This document shows, one piece after another, positions 48,823 to 56,467 of a stretch of DNA of 64,000 nucleotides (positions are counted from its first letter, which is position 1; each line of letters starts with the position of its first letter). The notes below the pieces were generated by a model. It saw nothing but the letters and a program-made list of their open reading frames with translations. It made no database searches and had not been told where the DNA came from. The DNA is from a virus. The stretch lies in IMG/VR virus record IMGVR_UViG_3300013136_000003, positions 23,382 through 87,381 of that record; one strand, given 5' to 3'. Both the position numbers and the translations under genes were made by a program.

Positions 48823-48839
48823 GCATAATCATTAACAAC

Positions 48840-49046
48840 ATGGCAAAAGAACTAATTGTAGCCCACTTCGCAGCCGATTACAAGGACACTGAGGAACTGA
48901 TCGACGGATTCAAGGAAGCTCTCACGCGTTTTGGAATCAAAGTGTACGACGATCCGAACTGCGAAGGAACTGACACATACGGTTTTCTTCTCTCGAACGA
49001 GGAACTGACCGAGGACGAAGTAAAAACTTTAACTAACGTATCATGA
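48840..49046 (+). CDS. Small acidic protein
   Basis: 68 residues, ferredoxin-like alternation (ELIVAHFAADY, FKEALTRFGIKVYDDPN). Overlaps the next gene (ATGA). Confidence 0.75.
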   Translation: MAKELIVAHFAADYKDTEELIDGFKEALTRFGIKVYDDPNCEGTDTYGFLLSNEELTEDEVKTLTNVS

Positions 49047-49324
49047 AGCAGCCGCTCGACGTTACCCACCCAGCCATTCACTGGAACGCAGCTGACCAGA
49101 GTTTTTCTTGCGAGCTGTCAAGCATAAGCTTGAACCACATTGACCTTCAGTGCCACCGTCACGAACCGATCGAGCTCGTGAACCCGAATACTGGTGCAAA
49201 GGTTACAATAACCTGGGTCAAGGACGACAAGGACGGAAGCGGCGAGGACACTTACGGGTTCAATTACATCGGTTACAATAAGAGTACAAACCGTCACTTT
49301 ACATTTTTGTTCATAAATGATTAA
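49043..49324 (+). CDS. Unknown beta-rich protein
   Basis: 93 residues, aromatic and His-rich strands (SLNHIDLQCHRHEPIELV). Not recognised. Confidence 0.72.
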   Translation: MKQPLDVTHPAIHWNAADQSFSCELSSISLNHIDLQCHRHEPIELVNPNTGAKVTITWVKDDKDGSGEDTYGFNYIGYNKSTNRHFTFLFIND

Positions 49325-49338
49325 CACTTTTGAACCGA

Positions 49339-49372
49339 ATTTTTTCCTGTCAGAGATTCAATTTATATTTGC
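49339..49372 (+). promoter_or_regulatory. Early-type phage promoter
   Basis: ATTTTTTCCTGTCAG then TTTATATTTGC; drives the second sigma gene. Confidence 0.88.
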
Positions 49373-49395
49373 TTCATACATTCTAAACAACCACA

Positions 49396-50115
49396 ATGGC
49401 ACAGAGATTTGAAACATCGGAAACCCTTCCACCGTACTTCAAGGAGATCTCGCTCGTCGAGGACCACATGACTAAGGAGGAAGAGCAAGCCTTAGCTCGT
49501 AGGATTCAAAGAGGGGACGAAGCTGCTCTCAACAAGCTCGTGAGCGCGAACCTTAAGTACGTCGTGACCATGGCCAACAAGTTCATCGGCATGGGAGTTT
49601 CGGTCGACGACCTGATTCAGGAAGGAAACCTCGGCCTCATCGAAGCTGCCAAGAGGTACCGCCCGACAGCTGACACGAAGTTCCTCACCTATGCCAAGTT
49701 CTGGATCAGAAAGAGCCTCAACCTCGCTCTGTGCAACCACGGAAGGACCGTTCGATTACCAGTCAACCAGGAATACGACATCTACAAGCAGAAGATGAGG
49801 GGCGAGACCCCGAACCTTGCCAACGTTCGCATCGACATTAAGGTCGGCGAGGACAAGGACGTCAGCCTTGGAGACCTCGTTCTTCGCGACGAGTTCAACG
49901 ATCCGTTCGCAAACCAGGACACTGATCGCATCATGAAAGCTCTTCTCGAAATCCTGAAACCTGCCGAGAAAAGGATAGTTGAACTCTTCTACGGCTTGAA
50001 CGGCGGTGACGGTATGTCGACCAAGGAAGTAGCTGAGCAGGTCGGAAAGACCGCAGCTGAAGTCAACCGCGCTCTGAAAGTCGCGAGAGCGAAGATGAAA
50101 CGAATCGTCAAGTAA
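49396..50115 (+). CDS. Second sigma-70-family factor, short
   Basis: 239 residues. Region 2 is clear: NLKYVVTMANKFIG, LIQEGNLGLIEAAKRY and the -10-binding KFLTYAKFWIRKSL, followed by RTVRLPVNQ. Region 3 is short. Region 4 HTH is STKEVAEQVGKTAAEVNRAL, without the usual R-E-R-V-R-Q core. The altered region 4 suggests a different -35 preference; a role in late (TATAAATA) transcription, like T4 gp55, is possible but unproven. Confidence 0.9.
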   Translation: MAQRFETSETLPPYFKEISLVEDHMTKEEEQALARRIQRGDEAALNKLVSANLKYVVTMANKFIGMGVSVDDLIQEGNLGLIEAAKRYRPTADTKFLTYAKFWIRKSLNLALCNHGRTVRLPVNQEYDIYKQKMRGETPNLANVRIDIKVGEDKDVSLGDLVLRDEFNDPFANQDTDRIMKALLEILKPAEKRIVELFYGLNGGDGMSTKEVAEQVGKTAAEVNRALKVARAKMKRIVK

Positions 50116-50149
50116 TTTTTTCCTTTCTTAAAATAGTTCTACTTTTACC
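50115..50149 (+). promoter_or_regulatory. Early-type phage promoter
   Basis: ATTTTTTCCTTTCTTAA then TCTACTTTTACC. Confidence 0.85.
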
Positions 50150-50151
50150 AC

Positions 50152-50379
50152 ATGGAAACTCCAAAACTGAGAACATCAACGGAAGATACTGCTCGCTGCT
50201 GGGCAAAGACGGGAACGGACATTCTATTCTCGGAATCAGACCCCTTCGACTGCAAAGTCTCGAAGGAAAAGCTTGAGCGGAACTTGTACAACCGAATACT
50301 GATCAACCTCGTAGACCTGGAAACCCCAGAAGTAAGCGAGGTTCAGCTCAAGGAATGCATCGAACTATCAAAGAATTAA
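50152..50379 (+). CDS. Small acidic protein
   Basis: 75 residues; ATG only two bases after the promoter's -7 element, so the mRNA is nearly leaderless, or initiation is slightly downstream. Unknown function. Confidence 0.7.
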   Translation: METPKLRTSTEDTARCWAKTGTDILFSESDPFDCKVSKEKLERNLYNRILINLVDLETPEVSEVQLKECIELSKN

Positions 50380-50398
50380 AGGTATACATTCTGATCAC

Positions 50399-50436
50399 AA
50401 AAGAGTTGCTAGGATCTTACCTTTCAACTCTTTTTT
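50399..50436 (+). terminator. Rho-independent terminator
   Basis: AAAGAGTTG-loop-CAACTCTTTTTT. Confidence 0.85.
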
Positions 50437-50480
50437 AGTATATTATTAGTAGATAGACCAAAAAAGACTGAGCGCACCAG

Positions 50481-50750
50481 ATGGAAACTAACAAACCTAT
50501 AGACCCGAATAAAAGAACGTATCACGAACTTCTCATGGAGCTGTTTAACCTCAAGGAGAAGGATTACGATAAGTTCATGCACAAGCTTTACGAAGCTTTG
50601 ACAGGCGAAGCTCGAGACGCGCTTCAAAGTCCTGACCCAGTCTCAGAAAAGAAGAAAGCTCTGTGGACCATGATCCAATACTTCCAGAACAAGGAAGAGT
50701 ACGAGAAGTGCGCTGAGCTGAAAAAAATGGCTGATTCATTACAAGATTAA
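50481..50750 (+). CDS. Small helical protein
   Basis: 89 residues, charged helices (RTYHELLMELFNLKEKDYDK; YEKCAELKKMAD, the last resembling UvrB/UvrC-type motifs). TAGTATATTATTAG at about 50435-50449 may be its promoter. Confidence 0.72.
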   Translation: METNKPIDPNKRTYHELLMELFNLKEKDYDKFMHKLYEALTGEARDALQSPDPVSEKKKALWTMIQYFQNKEEYEKCAELKKMADSLQD

Positions 50751-50755
50751 ACGAT

Positions 50756-50875
50756 ATGACAACTCTTTGGACACAATCATGCACGGACCAGTTTTTGGCT
50801 GCAGCAGTAGTAGTGATAGCAGTGGTGATAACGATCGCTGTTGCTTCCTGGATAATCAAAAGGATAAGAAAATAG
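50756..50875 (+). CDS. Tiny membrane protein
   Basis: 39 residues with one helix (AAAVVVIAVVITIAVASWII) and a basic end. Confidence 0.65.
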   Translation: MTTLWTQSCTDQFLAAAVVVIAVVITIAVASWIIKRIRK

Positions 50876-50876
50876 G

Positions 50877-51170
50877 ATGCCTAGCCAGCTAAGAAAGAGC
50901 AAGAAAGTCTGGATCATAACCGTTCGAACGGTGGACAAGGAAACGCCGACCGGAGTAGCCACCACGTTCAGGTCAGCTTACAAGCTAGCTCTTCTTGACG
51001 GAAAGATAAGCAAGCCCTGCTTGGAAGAGAGACTCGCGAGGATCCTGTACAGGAAGACTGGATTCTGCCTGATCTGGAATACCGACGAGTTCGAATCCTT
51101 GGAAGAAGCAATGTACTCGCCGGTCGGTCGGTTGGTTAAGATACAAGAGGTACCAGTAAGACGTACCTAG
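50877..51170 (+). CDS. Small basic protein
   Basis: 97 residues, one base after the previous stop. SKKVWIITVRTVDKETPTGV begins an alpha/beta domain. Not recognised. Confidence 0.75.
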   Translation: MPSQLRKSKKVWIITVRTVDKETPTGVATTFRSAYKLALLDGKISKPCLEERLARILYRKTGFCLIWNTDEFESLEEAMYSPVGRLVKIQEVPVRRT

Positions 51171-51190
51171 CAGTTGGTTGATTGATGCAC

Positions 51191-51215
51191 GAGAGGAACC
51201 CAAACGGTTCCTCTC
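51191..51215 (+). terminator. Hairpin next to late promoter
   Basis: GAGAGGAACC-CAAAC-GGTTCCTCTC, no T run; placed five bases before TATAAATA. Confidence 0.5.
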
Positions 51216-51219
51216 GCTG

Positions 51220-51227
51220 TATAAATA
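51220..51227 (+). promoter_or_regulatory. T4-type late promoter TATAAATA
   Basis: Perfect octamer seven bases before ATG 51235. Confidence 0.7.
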
Positions 51228-51234
51228 GAAGTAT

Positions 51235-51933
51235 ATGTCAGTCGTACTAAACCTTCAGATACATGGGCAAGGAGCAATGGTAACGTTGCAAGTGTACAGC
51301 CCGTCCAGCTACTACCGCGGAGCTCTATTCTCCAGCAAGGATACGAAGCTAGACCTGTTCTTCGAAACGATAGGCAAGGTGGAAGTTGACTTCCCGTCGG
51401 TCGAATATCGATCTACTTTCTTAACTGACCTGCGAGCCGGGTTAGACGGAGCGGCTGATTTTACCCTATCCAACCTAGGGCCGATCGCAACGACTACTAC
51501 CACGACATCCGGCCCGACTACCACGACCACTACCGATTCTCCGACAACAACGACGACAACCGCTGGAGCTACAACGACCACGACGACAGAATCTCCTACT
51601 ACAACGACCACGACTGAGGCAGCCACGACTACCACTACGACCGCGGCTACTACCACTACGACGACTCTCGTGCCGGAAGTCTACTCGCTATCCAATAGTT
51701 CTTACGGAACCACCGGAGCGGCTTGCGCGATAGACACGCTGAGCCAGACAGTTTACGTTGCTAACGGTATAAACCTTAACAGCTTGAACGGCAACACAAT
51801 CTTTACTGACTCTAGCCTGACTACCAAGATGGTAGGAGATGGTAACTACTACACCATATCAGACGGTGTCAACAAGCACGCGATCATGATCGATTCTGAA
51901 GGACTGATGTCCAACAACTTTACTTGCACGTAA
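51235..51933 (+). CDS. Late protein with Thr-rich stalk
   Basis: 232 residues in three parts: beta-rich N-terminus (about 1-80), a stalk of repeated T6 blocks separated by S/A/E/G-P (about 85-145), and a beta-rich C-terminal domain (VYSLSNSSYGTTGAACAIDT). Thr-rich stalks occur in phage fibres and head decoration proteins and can be glycosylated. Late promoter agrees with a virion surface role. Confidence 0.78.
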   Translation: MSVVLNLQIHGQGAMVTLQVYSPSSYYRGALFSSKDTKLDLFFETIGKVEVDFPSVEYRSTFLTDLRAGLDGAADFTLSNLGPIATTTTTTSGPTTTTTTDSPTTTTTTAGATTTTTTESPTTTTTTEAATTTTTTAATTTTTTLVPEVYSLSNSSYGTTGAACAIDTLSQTVYVANGINLNSLNGNTIFTDSSLTTKMVGDGNYYTISDGVNKHAIMIDSEGLMSNNFTCT

Positions 51934-51966
51934 TTTTTTCCTTTCGCGGATTCTTCTTACTTTTAC
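51933..51966 (+). promoter_or_regulatory. Early-type phage promoter for small RNA
   Basis: ATTTTTTCCTTTCGCG then CTTACTTTTAC; drives RNA copy 2. Confidence 0.88.
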
Positions 51967-51974
51967 ATCGTTAT

Positions 51975-52040
51975 CTTGCTGAAGACAAGCTCTAACGGGT
52001 TCGCAGAACAAGCGCAGAGGGTATACTCCGACCTACACCG
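51975..52040 (+). ncRNA. Small structured RNA, copy 2
   Basis: CTTG-loop-CAAG hairpin, CTCTAACGGG, then AGG-GTATACTCCGA-CCT. Same order as copies 1 and 3; stem bases differ but still pair. Confidence 0.62.
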
Positions 52041-52069
52041 AACTTTGGCAGAAAAAATATTTCGCTGAG

Positions 52070-52105
52070 ATTTTTTCCTTTCGCCAGCTTTAGTTAATTT
52101 TACAG
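52070..52105 (+). promoter_or_regulatory. Early-type phage promoter
   Basis: ATTTTTTCCTTTCGCC then GTTAATTTTACAGC. Confidence 0.88.
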
Positions 52106-52129
52106 CATCAATCAACAAATACTGAAACT

Positions 52130-52540
52130 ATGAGAAAGATCGTTATCTTAAGGTTCGGCCCGCCCATTCCGATTCCGGAAATAAACGCGGCCCTGCGTCC
52201 TCACTTCGCTAACGACCAGTCCGCGAAAGCGTTCCCAGTACCAGGTGGAGTCATGTCGGTCTTCAACACCGATTCAACCCCCGAGCAGATCGCCGAGTCG
52301 ATCAAGGCACTCAGCTTGGACATTCCGTTCTTCGTGTTCCCTTACGATAGTAAGGCCAGCTCCCTACCTCAGCCTCTTGAGGACGCCATCAACAGCGAAT
52401 CGGTACCGTCAAACGGTGCTCAGCCAACTACTCAGACACTCACAGTGGACGAGATTCTGGAGAAGATATCCGATCACGGAATCGAATCGCTCACCGAGGA
52501 CGAACGTGCAACTCTTAACGCTACCAGGTCGGAGGGTTAA
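52130..52540 (+). CDS. Unknown protein with DUF6576-like tail
   Basis: 136 residues. The N-terminal part is a small alpha/beta domain. The C-terminus TVDEILEKISDHGIESLTED, then ERATLN resembles the short motif at the end of Bacteroidetes rhomboid proteases (LDKISKSGYDSLTKEEKEFL). Confidence 0.75.
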   Translation: MRKIVILRFGPPIPIPEINAALRPHFANDQSAKAFPVPGGVMSVFNTDSTPEQIAESIKALSLDIPFFVFPYDSKASSLPQPLEDAINSESVPSNGAQPTTQTLTVDEILEKISDHGIESLTEDERATLNATRSEG

Positions 52541-52573
52541 TCCCTCCGGCCCTAGGCCGAAATACCGAAGACC

Positions 52574-52738
52574 ATGACAAAGCAAGAGAAGGCAAGAAAA
52601 TCTTTTGATTATGCCTGCAAGCAGGCCAGCAAGTGCCGTCACGAGAAGTACCACGTGTCCTGTCACAGCTGCCCTGAGGAAGAGAAGTGCGACATACAGC
52701 AGAGGATCAACAAAGCTCGTGAGGGCATGCACAGCTAG
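52574..52738 (+). CDS. Small Cys/His-rich protein
   Basis: 54 residues with six Cys and four His (YACKQASKCRHEKYHVSCHS), a likely zinc-binding peptide. Confidence 0.7.
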   Translation: MTKQEKARKSFDYACKQASKCRHEKYHVSCHSCPEEEKCDIQQRINKAREGMHS

Positions 52739-52739
52739 T

Positions 52740-52750
52740 ACTCCCTAGTA
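52740..52750 (+). repeat. ACTCCCTAGTA motif
   Basis: Perfect copy, two bases after the preceding stop and just before a promoter. Confidence 0.85.
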
Positions 52751-52756
52751 CCGACT

Positions 52757-52790
52757 ATTTTTTCCTTTCAACAATTAGTATTATATTAGC
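52757..52790 (+). promoter_or_regulatory. Early-type phage promoter
   Basis: ATTTTTTCCTTTCAAC then ATTATATTAGC. Confidence 0.9.
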
Positions 52791-52805
52791 AACAAATTCA
52801 ATAAC

Positions 52806-53105
52806 ATGGCAACAGTAATCGTACCCTTCAGGTTGGGTACCAAGTTTAATTCGCACAAGGTCCACAACCCGGAATGCGACATCATCGAAGGTCACATCGA
52901 CGAGGACACCACACTAATTTACGGAATCTACGTCAAGGGACCGAAAAAGGGTCAGGAATTCTGCGAGTACTACAGCGGCGAAAACTACTGCGTCCGCTCA
53001 AAGAAAAAGAGCTATTCCCGCGCGTGGAGCCCGGTCAACATACCGGTTAAGTACTTCACCCTGTGGCAGTTACTCCGTAGCACGTACGAAACATTACCTA
53101 AATAA
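52806..53105 (+). CDS. Unknown protein
   Basis: 99 residues, beta-rich with basic patch RSKKKSYSRAWSPVNIPVKY. Not recognised. Confidence 0.75.
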   Translation: MATVIVPFRLGTKFNSHKVHNPECDIIEGHIDEDTTLIYGIYVKGPKKGQEFCEYYSGENYCVRSKKKSYSRAWSPVNIPVKYFTLWQLLRSTYETLPK

Positions 53106-53110
53106 ATCGC

Positions 53111-53335
53111 ATGAAAGAGATCGTGAGAATCTACGTCAAAGACCCGAAGACCGGGCGAGAGAGAGGAGAGATGGATCCTGAAAAGATCGTCGCTGCTCTT
53201 TCCAAACCAACAGAAGACATTGAGCTTGACTACGACGACGGCTCCGGACGGAACGTGAGGATGGGAACGAGCATGGAACTTGTCGGAGAGAAGGTCAAAG
53301 TCGGAGACATGGAGATCGAGATCCCAGCCCACTAA
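53111..53335 (+). CDS. Unknown small protein
   Basis: 74 residues, beta-rich (KEIVRIYVKDPKTGRERGEM). Unknown. Confidence 0.72.
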   Translation: MKEIVRIYVKDPKTGRERGEMDPEKIVAALSKPTEDIELDYDDGSGRNVRMGTSMELVGEKVKVGDMEIEIPAH

Positions 53336-53337
53336 GT

Positions 53338-53348
53338 ACTCCCTAGTA
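53338..53348 (+). repeat. ACTCCCTAGTA motif
   Basis: Perfect copy, two bases after a stop codon. Confidence 0.85.
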
Positions 53349-53361
53349 AACAGACAATGAT

Positions 53362-53592
53362 ATGCACACTCTAGCTGAGATTAAGACCGAGGAGGTCAAA
53401 AAGAAGATCGTCGAACGGTGCGGGCCGGAACCTGACAAGCAGGGTCTGGTCTGCCCGTACTGCGGAGCCCACGAGGTTTACGCGGACAGGAAGGAACCGA
53501 ACAATGTCGACAAATGGTTCTGGATGATACGTGCGTTCAGAGTCGACAATTCATCAGAATGCAATAACTGCGGAAGATGGTTCGACCTGTAA
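53362..53592 (+). CDS. Small zinc-ribbon protein
   Basis: 76 residues; CPYCGAHEVY and CNNCGRWFDL form a CxxC...CxxC ribbon. May bind nucleic acid or RNA polymerase; overlaps the next gene by 16 bases. Confidence 0.8.
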   Translation: MHTLAEIKTEEVKKKIVERCGPEPDKQGLVCPYCGAHEVYADRKEPNNVDKWFWMIRAFRVDNSSECNNCGRWFDL

Positions 53593-53825
53593 CAAAGGAC
53601 TCCCTAGTACAGGAGATAGCTAGCCTGAAAGAAAGGTTAGCGACCATCGACGAACGGTGGAAGGGTGCTGTAGTTACCAGCATCTGGGCAGGAAGCACGT
53701 ACAACCATGCTAGGTACTTTCGCGGATTGGAAAGGCAGTCGCTTTATTCCAAGCTGAAAAGACGAGAGCAGAAACTAAGAAAAATACTGAGAGATGAAAG
53801 ACAACCAATTGTACGAGAGAACTGA
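53577..53825 (+). CDS. Helical basic protein
   Basis: 82 residues, Arg/Lys-rich helices (LYSKLKRREQKLRKIL). Contains an ACTCCCTAGTA copy as codons D-S-L-V-Q. Confidence 0.7.
   Translation: MVRPVTKDSLVQEIASLKERLATIDERWKGAVVTSIWAGSTYNHARYFRGLERQSLYSKLKRREQKLRKILRDERQPIVREN
53599..53609 (+). repeat. ACTCCCTAGTA motif inside a gene
   Basis: Perfect copy near the 5' end of the gene at 53577, same reading phase as the other coding copies. Confidence 0.8.
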
Positions 53826-54027
53826 TCCAAGGTTCAAGCACCTCATAGGAAAGAAGGTCAAGTTCGTTTACAAGGGCGAGGTGTGCATCGGCACGCTAGA
53901 CTTCGCAGGAATAAACGACATGCTGCACAGCCAGTTCCAAGTTACCGCTAGCAGGACCCCTCACTGGCCGGTTGACCCAAGTACGATAGAGGAATACGTG
54001 GACGACAGAGTCCGTGTGGGAAAATAA
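53794..54027 (+). CDS. Unknown small protein
   Basis: 77 residues, small-barrel look (GKKVKFVYKGEVCIGTLDFA). Unknown. Confidence 0.72.
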   Translation: MKDNQLYERTDPRFKHLIGKKVKFVYKGEVCIGTLDFAGINDMLHSQFQVTASRTPHWPVDPSTIEEYVDDRVRVGK

Positions 54028-54037
54028 AACTACACGG

Positions 54038-54072
54038 ATTTTTTCGTTTCGTGCAAATGTGGTATATTAGCT
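54038..54072 (+). promoter_or_regulatory. Early-type phage promoter for small RNA
   Basis: ATTTTTTCGTTTCGTG then GGTATATTAGC; drives RNA copy 3. Confidence 0.88.
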
Positions 54073-54079
54073 TTGTTAA

Positions 54080-54155
54080 CTTGCTAAAAGCAAGCTCCAA
54101 CGGGCCGAGCCACATAGGACTTGGGAGAGTATACTCCGTCTTGCTTTTATTTTTA
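54080..54155 (+). ncRNA. Small structured RNA, copy 3
   Basis: CTTGC-TAAAA-GCAAG, CTCCAACGGG, then GAGA-GTATACTCCG-TCTT and a T-rich end. The rest of 54028-54341 holds another TAGTACAATATTAG promoter-like site near 54217 and no supportable gene. Confidence 0.65.
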
Positions 54156-54274
54156 TGTAGCAGTCTTCAGCCGCAAAAGTTTAGTTTGCAGCAGAGGTGC
54201 CGCTGATGTTAGTCTGTAGTACAATATTAGTAACGACAGCGACTCACAAAAATACGCAAATATTTTAGTCCGAG

Positions 54275-54309
54275 ATTTTTTCCTGTCAGTCTTTAGTGTT
54301 ACTTTTACT
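54275..54309 (+). promoter_or_regulatory. Early-type phage promoter
   Basis: ATTTTTTCCTGTCAG then GTTACTTTTAC; drives the RecA-like gene. Confidence 0.88.
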
Positions 54310-54341
54310 ACATCAAATTCAACTAACACAAACTTCAACGT

Positions 54342-55502
54342 ATGCAGCAGAACGAAATTTCAAGAATGGGGAGAAAGGAAATCCTCGTCCGGCAGTTCTT
54401 CACTGAACACCACGGCGGCGCAATTCCGATCGACCGCACGGTTCAACAGCTCTACTCCCAGTTCATGGCCAACACCGAGAACGCGGACGTCAGTTACGGG
54501 CTGTTCAACGGGGTCGTCAAGAAGTTACGCCGCGGGTTCAATGCAATAGCTCCAACAGGTAGGAACCAAACTCCCCTAGGTGAAGGTATCGTCGAATCGG
54601 ACGAACAGGACGTGGTCGAACCAGCCAACGTAATCGAGATCGGAAGCATGGCATTCCCAAACTTCCAACTCTACCCGACCGGAGGACTGATCGACAAGTT
54701 ACTGTCCGATCACACCGAGGATGGCGGACTCTACTCTGGAACTGCGAACATCGTCGTCGGAGAGTCCGGCGTCGGTAAGTCGACAGTGATGCTTCAGATT
54801 CTCGCTAAGATCAAGAGAGAGAAACCTGACGCTAAGATTCTCTACATCTCTTCCGAGATGACTCGCAATGACCTGTTTTTCTTCTACGCTAAGATGCCGA
54901 TCATCGGCACCGTTCCTACCCTGCTCCTCATGGACTACATCATGGGTCGGTTCGACATCGTGCTGAAAAACACCATCAACAGCAATGAGTACGACATCAT
55001 CCTCCTCGATTCTTACCAGGACACCATCGTGAAGATGGCAGACGTCCTTGGTTGGAAGGCAACCCGTGCAGCAACGTGGCTGACCAACATGCTCATCGAA
55101 GCTGCCGATAAGAACGGCAAAGCGATCTTCGCTATTCAGCACCTTACCAAAGGCGGACAGTACGTCGGCTCTACTTACCTCAAGCACGCTACAACAGCGA
55201 TGATGGAGATGAGGTTCGACGAAGCTGGCCGCAGGTACGTGGAATTCTCAAAGAACCGCCGCGGCGGGTCTCACATCAACAAGAGACTGTACTACTCCCT
55301 AGTAGACGGTGAACTCGTCTGGGACGAGGAAGCATGGAACCAGGAAGTCGAAGCAGCCGCGCTCGCAAACGGAGAGAGCTCCCGTCGTTCTGAGCTCGAA
55401 CACAAGTTCAACGATCTGTTCCTGTCGGTCGGTAAGAAAGGAACGGACGGAGAGGCAGAAGAAGTGACGGTGGAGGAAACCGGCGAAGACCAAGAAAATT
55501 AG
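54342..55502 (+). CDS. RecA/RadA-superfamily ATPase
   Basis: 386 residues. Walker A GESGVGKST at 140-148, LYISSEMTRNDL and Walker B YDIILLDSYQD, then IFAIQHLTKGGQYVGSTYLK as in the sensor/L2 region of RecA- and RadA/DnaB-type motors, and EFSKNRRGG like the arginine finger region of DnaB/KaiC proteins. The first 100 residues are a separate helical domain. Either the phage recombinase (UvsX role) or a RadA-like branch-migration motor. C-terminal tail very acidic. Confidence 0.85.
   Translation: MQQNEISRMGRKEILVRQFFTEHHGGAIPIDRTVQQLYSQFMANTENADVSYGLFNGVVKKLRRGFNAIAPTGRNQTPLGEGIVESDEQDVVEPANVIEIGSMAFPNFQLYPTGGLIDKLLSDHTEDGGLYSGTANIVVGESGVGKSTVMLQILAKIKREKPDAKILYISSEMTRNDLFFFYAKMPIIGTVPTLLLMDYIMGRFDIVLKNTINSNEYDIILLDSYQDTIVKMADVLGWKATRAATWLTNMLIEAADKNGKAIFAIQHLTKGGQYVGSTYLKHATTAMMEMRFDEAGRRYVEFSKNRRGGSHINKRLYYSLVDGELVWDEEAWNQEVEAAALANGESSRRSELEHKFNDLFLSVGKKGTDGEAEEVTVEETGEDQEN
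55294..55304 (+). repeat. ACTCCCTAGTA motif inside a gene
   Basis: Perfect copy encoding Y-S-L-V-D in the RecA-like gene. Confidence 0.8.
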
Positions 55503-55529
55503 TAATCAACCAACTTAAAAATTAAGCGC

Positions 55530-56357
55530 ATGATCGGAAACGACGAATTCACAAACATCGTGGTTGCCGAAAGGTACAACCGCTTGACCAACGAGACCCT
55601 CTTCCAGACGACCGAGATGCTCATCAACGAGATACCGGACCTGTCGGTTGAGTCGGTCGACCGCCTCGGAGACGGGAACGTCAGCATCAACCTCGTCCAC
55701 ACCAAGGACGCAGGGTTCGAAAGGCTCTGACCTGACGAGGTCTTCCGCTTCGGAATCTCCCTAGTAAACACGCCTCACACTTCTGAGATCAAGGACTTCA
55801 TGTACCGTCTGGCTTGTTCCAACGGTATGATCAGCCGGACTCCGGTCGATGACGGCCAGAAGTTCAAAGGACCTGGCGGCGGTGGACTCGCAGGGCCAGA
55901 CGCTTTCCGCGACATCATCAACCAGGCCCACATCTGGTCCAACAACGGTTTCATCCCTACCTCGTTTGAGGATAAGCTCGGAAGAGCGATGGACACGCAA
56001 GCCAGCCTTGCCGAACTCAGCAGAGTGTGGAACCTCGTTCAGAGTCAGATCCGCGAGGAAGACCCTGACAGGAAGTTAAAGATCGTGCAGTCCGCAAAGC
56101 TCCAGCTGTTCCCTCACCTTGAGGAGACCGAGCGCAGGCTGATCAAGAAAGGGTTCGACCCGAAAGCTCTCATCCCTGACGAGATGAAGTTCATCCGCAC
56201 CGGCCACACGATCTGGGACCTGGTGAACGACCTTACCTGGCTCGGTTCCCACAATTCGATCTTTGACCTTTCTAACCCGAAATCTTTCAAGGTCGACGGC
56301 TGAAACCTCTTCACGAAGAACTGGGACCTCCAGCACGCAAGACTGGCAACAGTTTAA
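55530..56357 (+). pseudogene. DUF932-like gene with two in-frame TGA codons
   Basis: ATG 55530 opens a frame that meets TGA at 55728-55730, stays open from 55731 (PDEVFRFGISLVNTPHTSE, then YRLACSNGMISRTPVDDG) to TGA at 56301-56303, and again to TAA at 56355-56357 (NLFTKNWDLQHARLATV). The R-L-x-C-S-N-G-M core resembles DUF932 phage/plasmid proteins, which have this length when continuous (275 codons). So one gene with two internal UGA codons: read-through, mutation or sequence error. Confidence 0.65.
55756..55766 (+). repeat. ACTCCCTAGTA motif, one mismatch
   Basis: TCTCCCTAGTA, encoding I-S-L-V-N in the same phase as other coding copies. Confidence 0.65.
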
Positions 56358-56373
56358 GCATACGTTGAATCAC

Positions 56374-56405
56374 AGGGTGGGACGCTGCAGTCCCACCCTT
56401 ACTTT
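56374..56405 (+). terminator. Rho-independent terminator
   Basis: AGGGTGGGAC-GCTGCA-GTCCCACCCT then TACTTT. Confidence 0.85.
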
Positions 56406-56421
56406 AGTTAGGGCAGACTTT

Positions 56422-56432
56422 ACTCCCTAGTA
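56422..56432 (+). repeat. ACTCCCTAGTA motif
   Basis: Perfect copy, intergenic, seven bases before a late promoter. Confidence 0.85.
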
Positions 56433-56438
56433 CAGCAG

Positions 56439-56446
56439 GATAAATA
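56439..56446 (+). promoter_or_regulatory. Late-type promoter GATAAATA
   Basis: 21 bases before ATG 56468. Confidence 0.68.
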
Positions 56447-56467
56447 ATCAAAACAATCTAACTTAAC

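Noticed and set aside
51312-51656. Minus-strand valine-rich open frame
   Set aside because: Antisense of the Thr-rich stalk repeats; an artefact of ACN/ACG codon runs.
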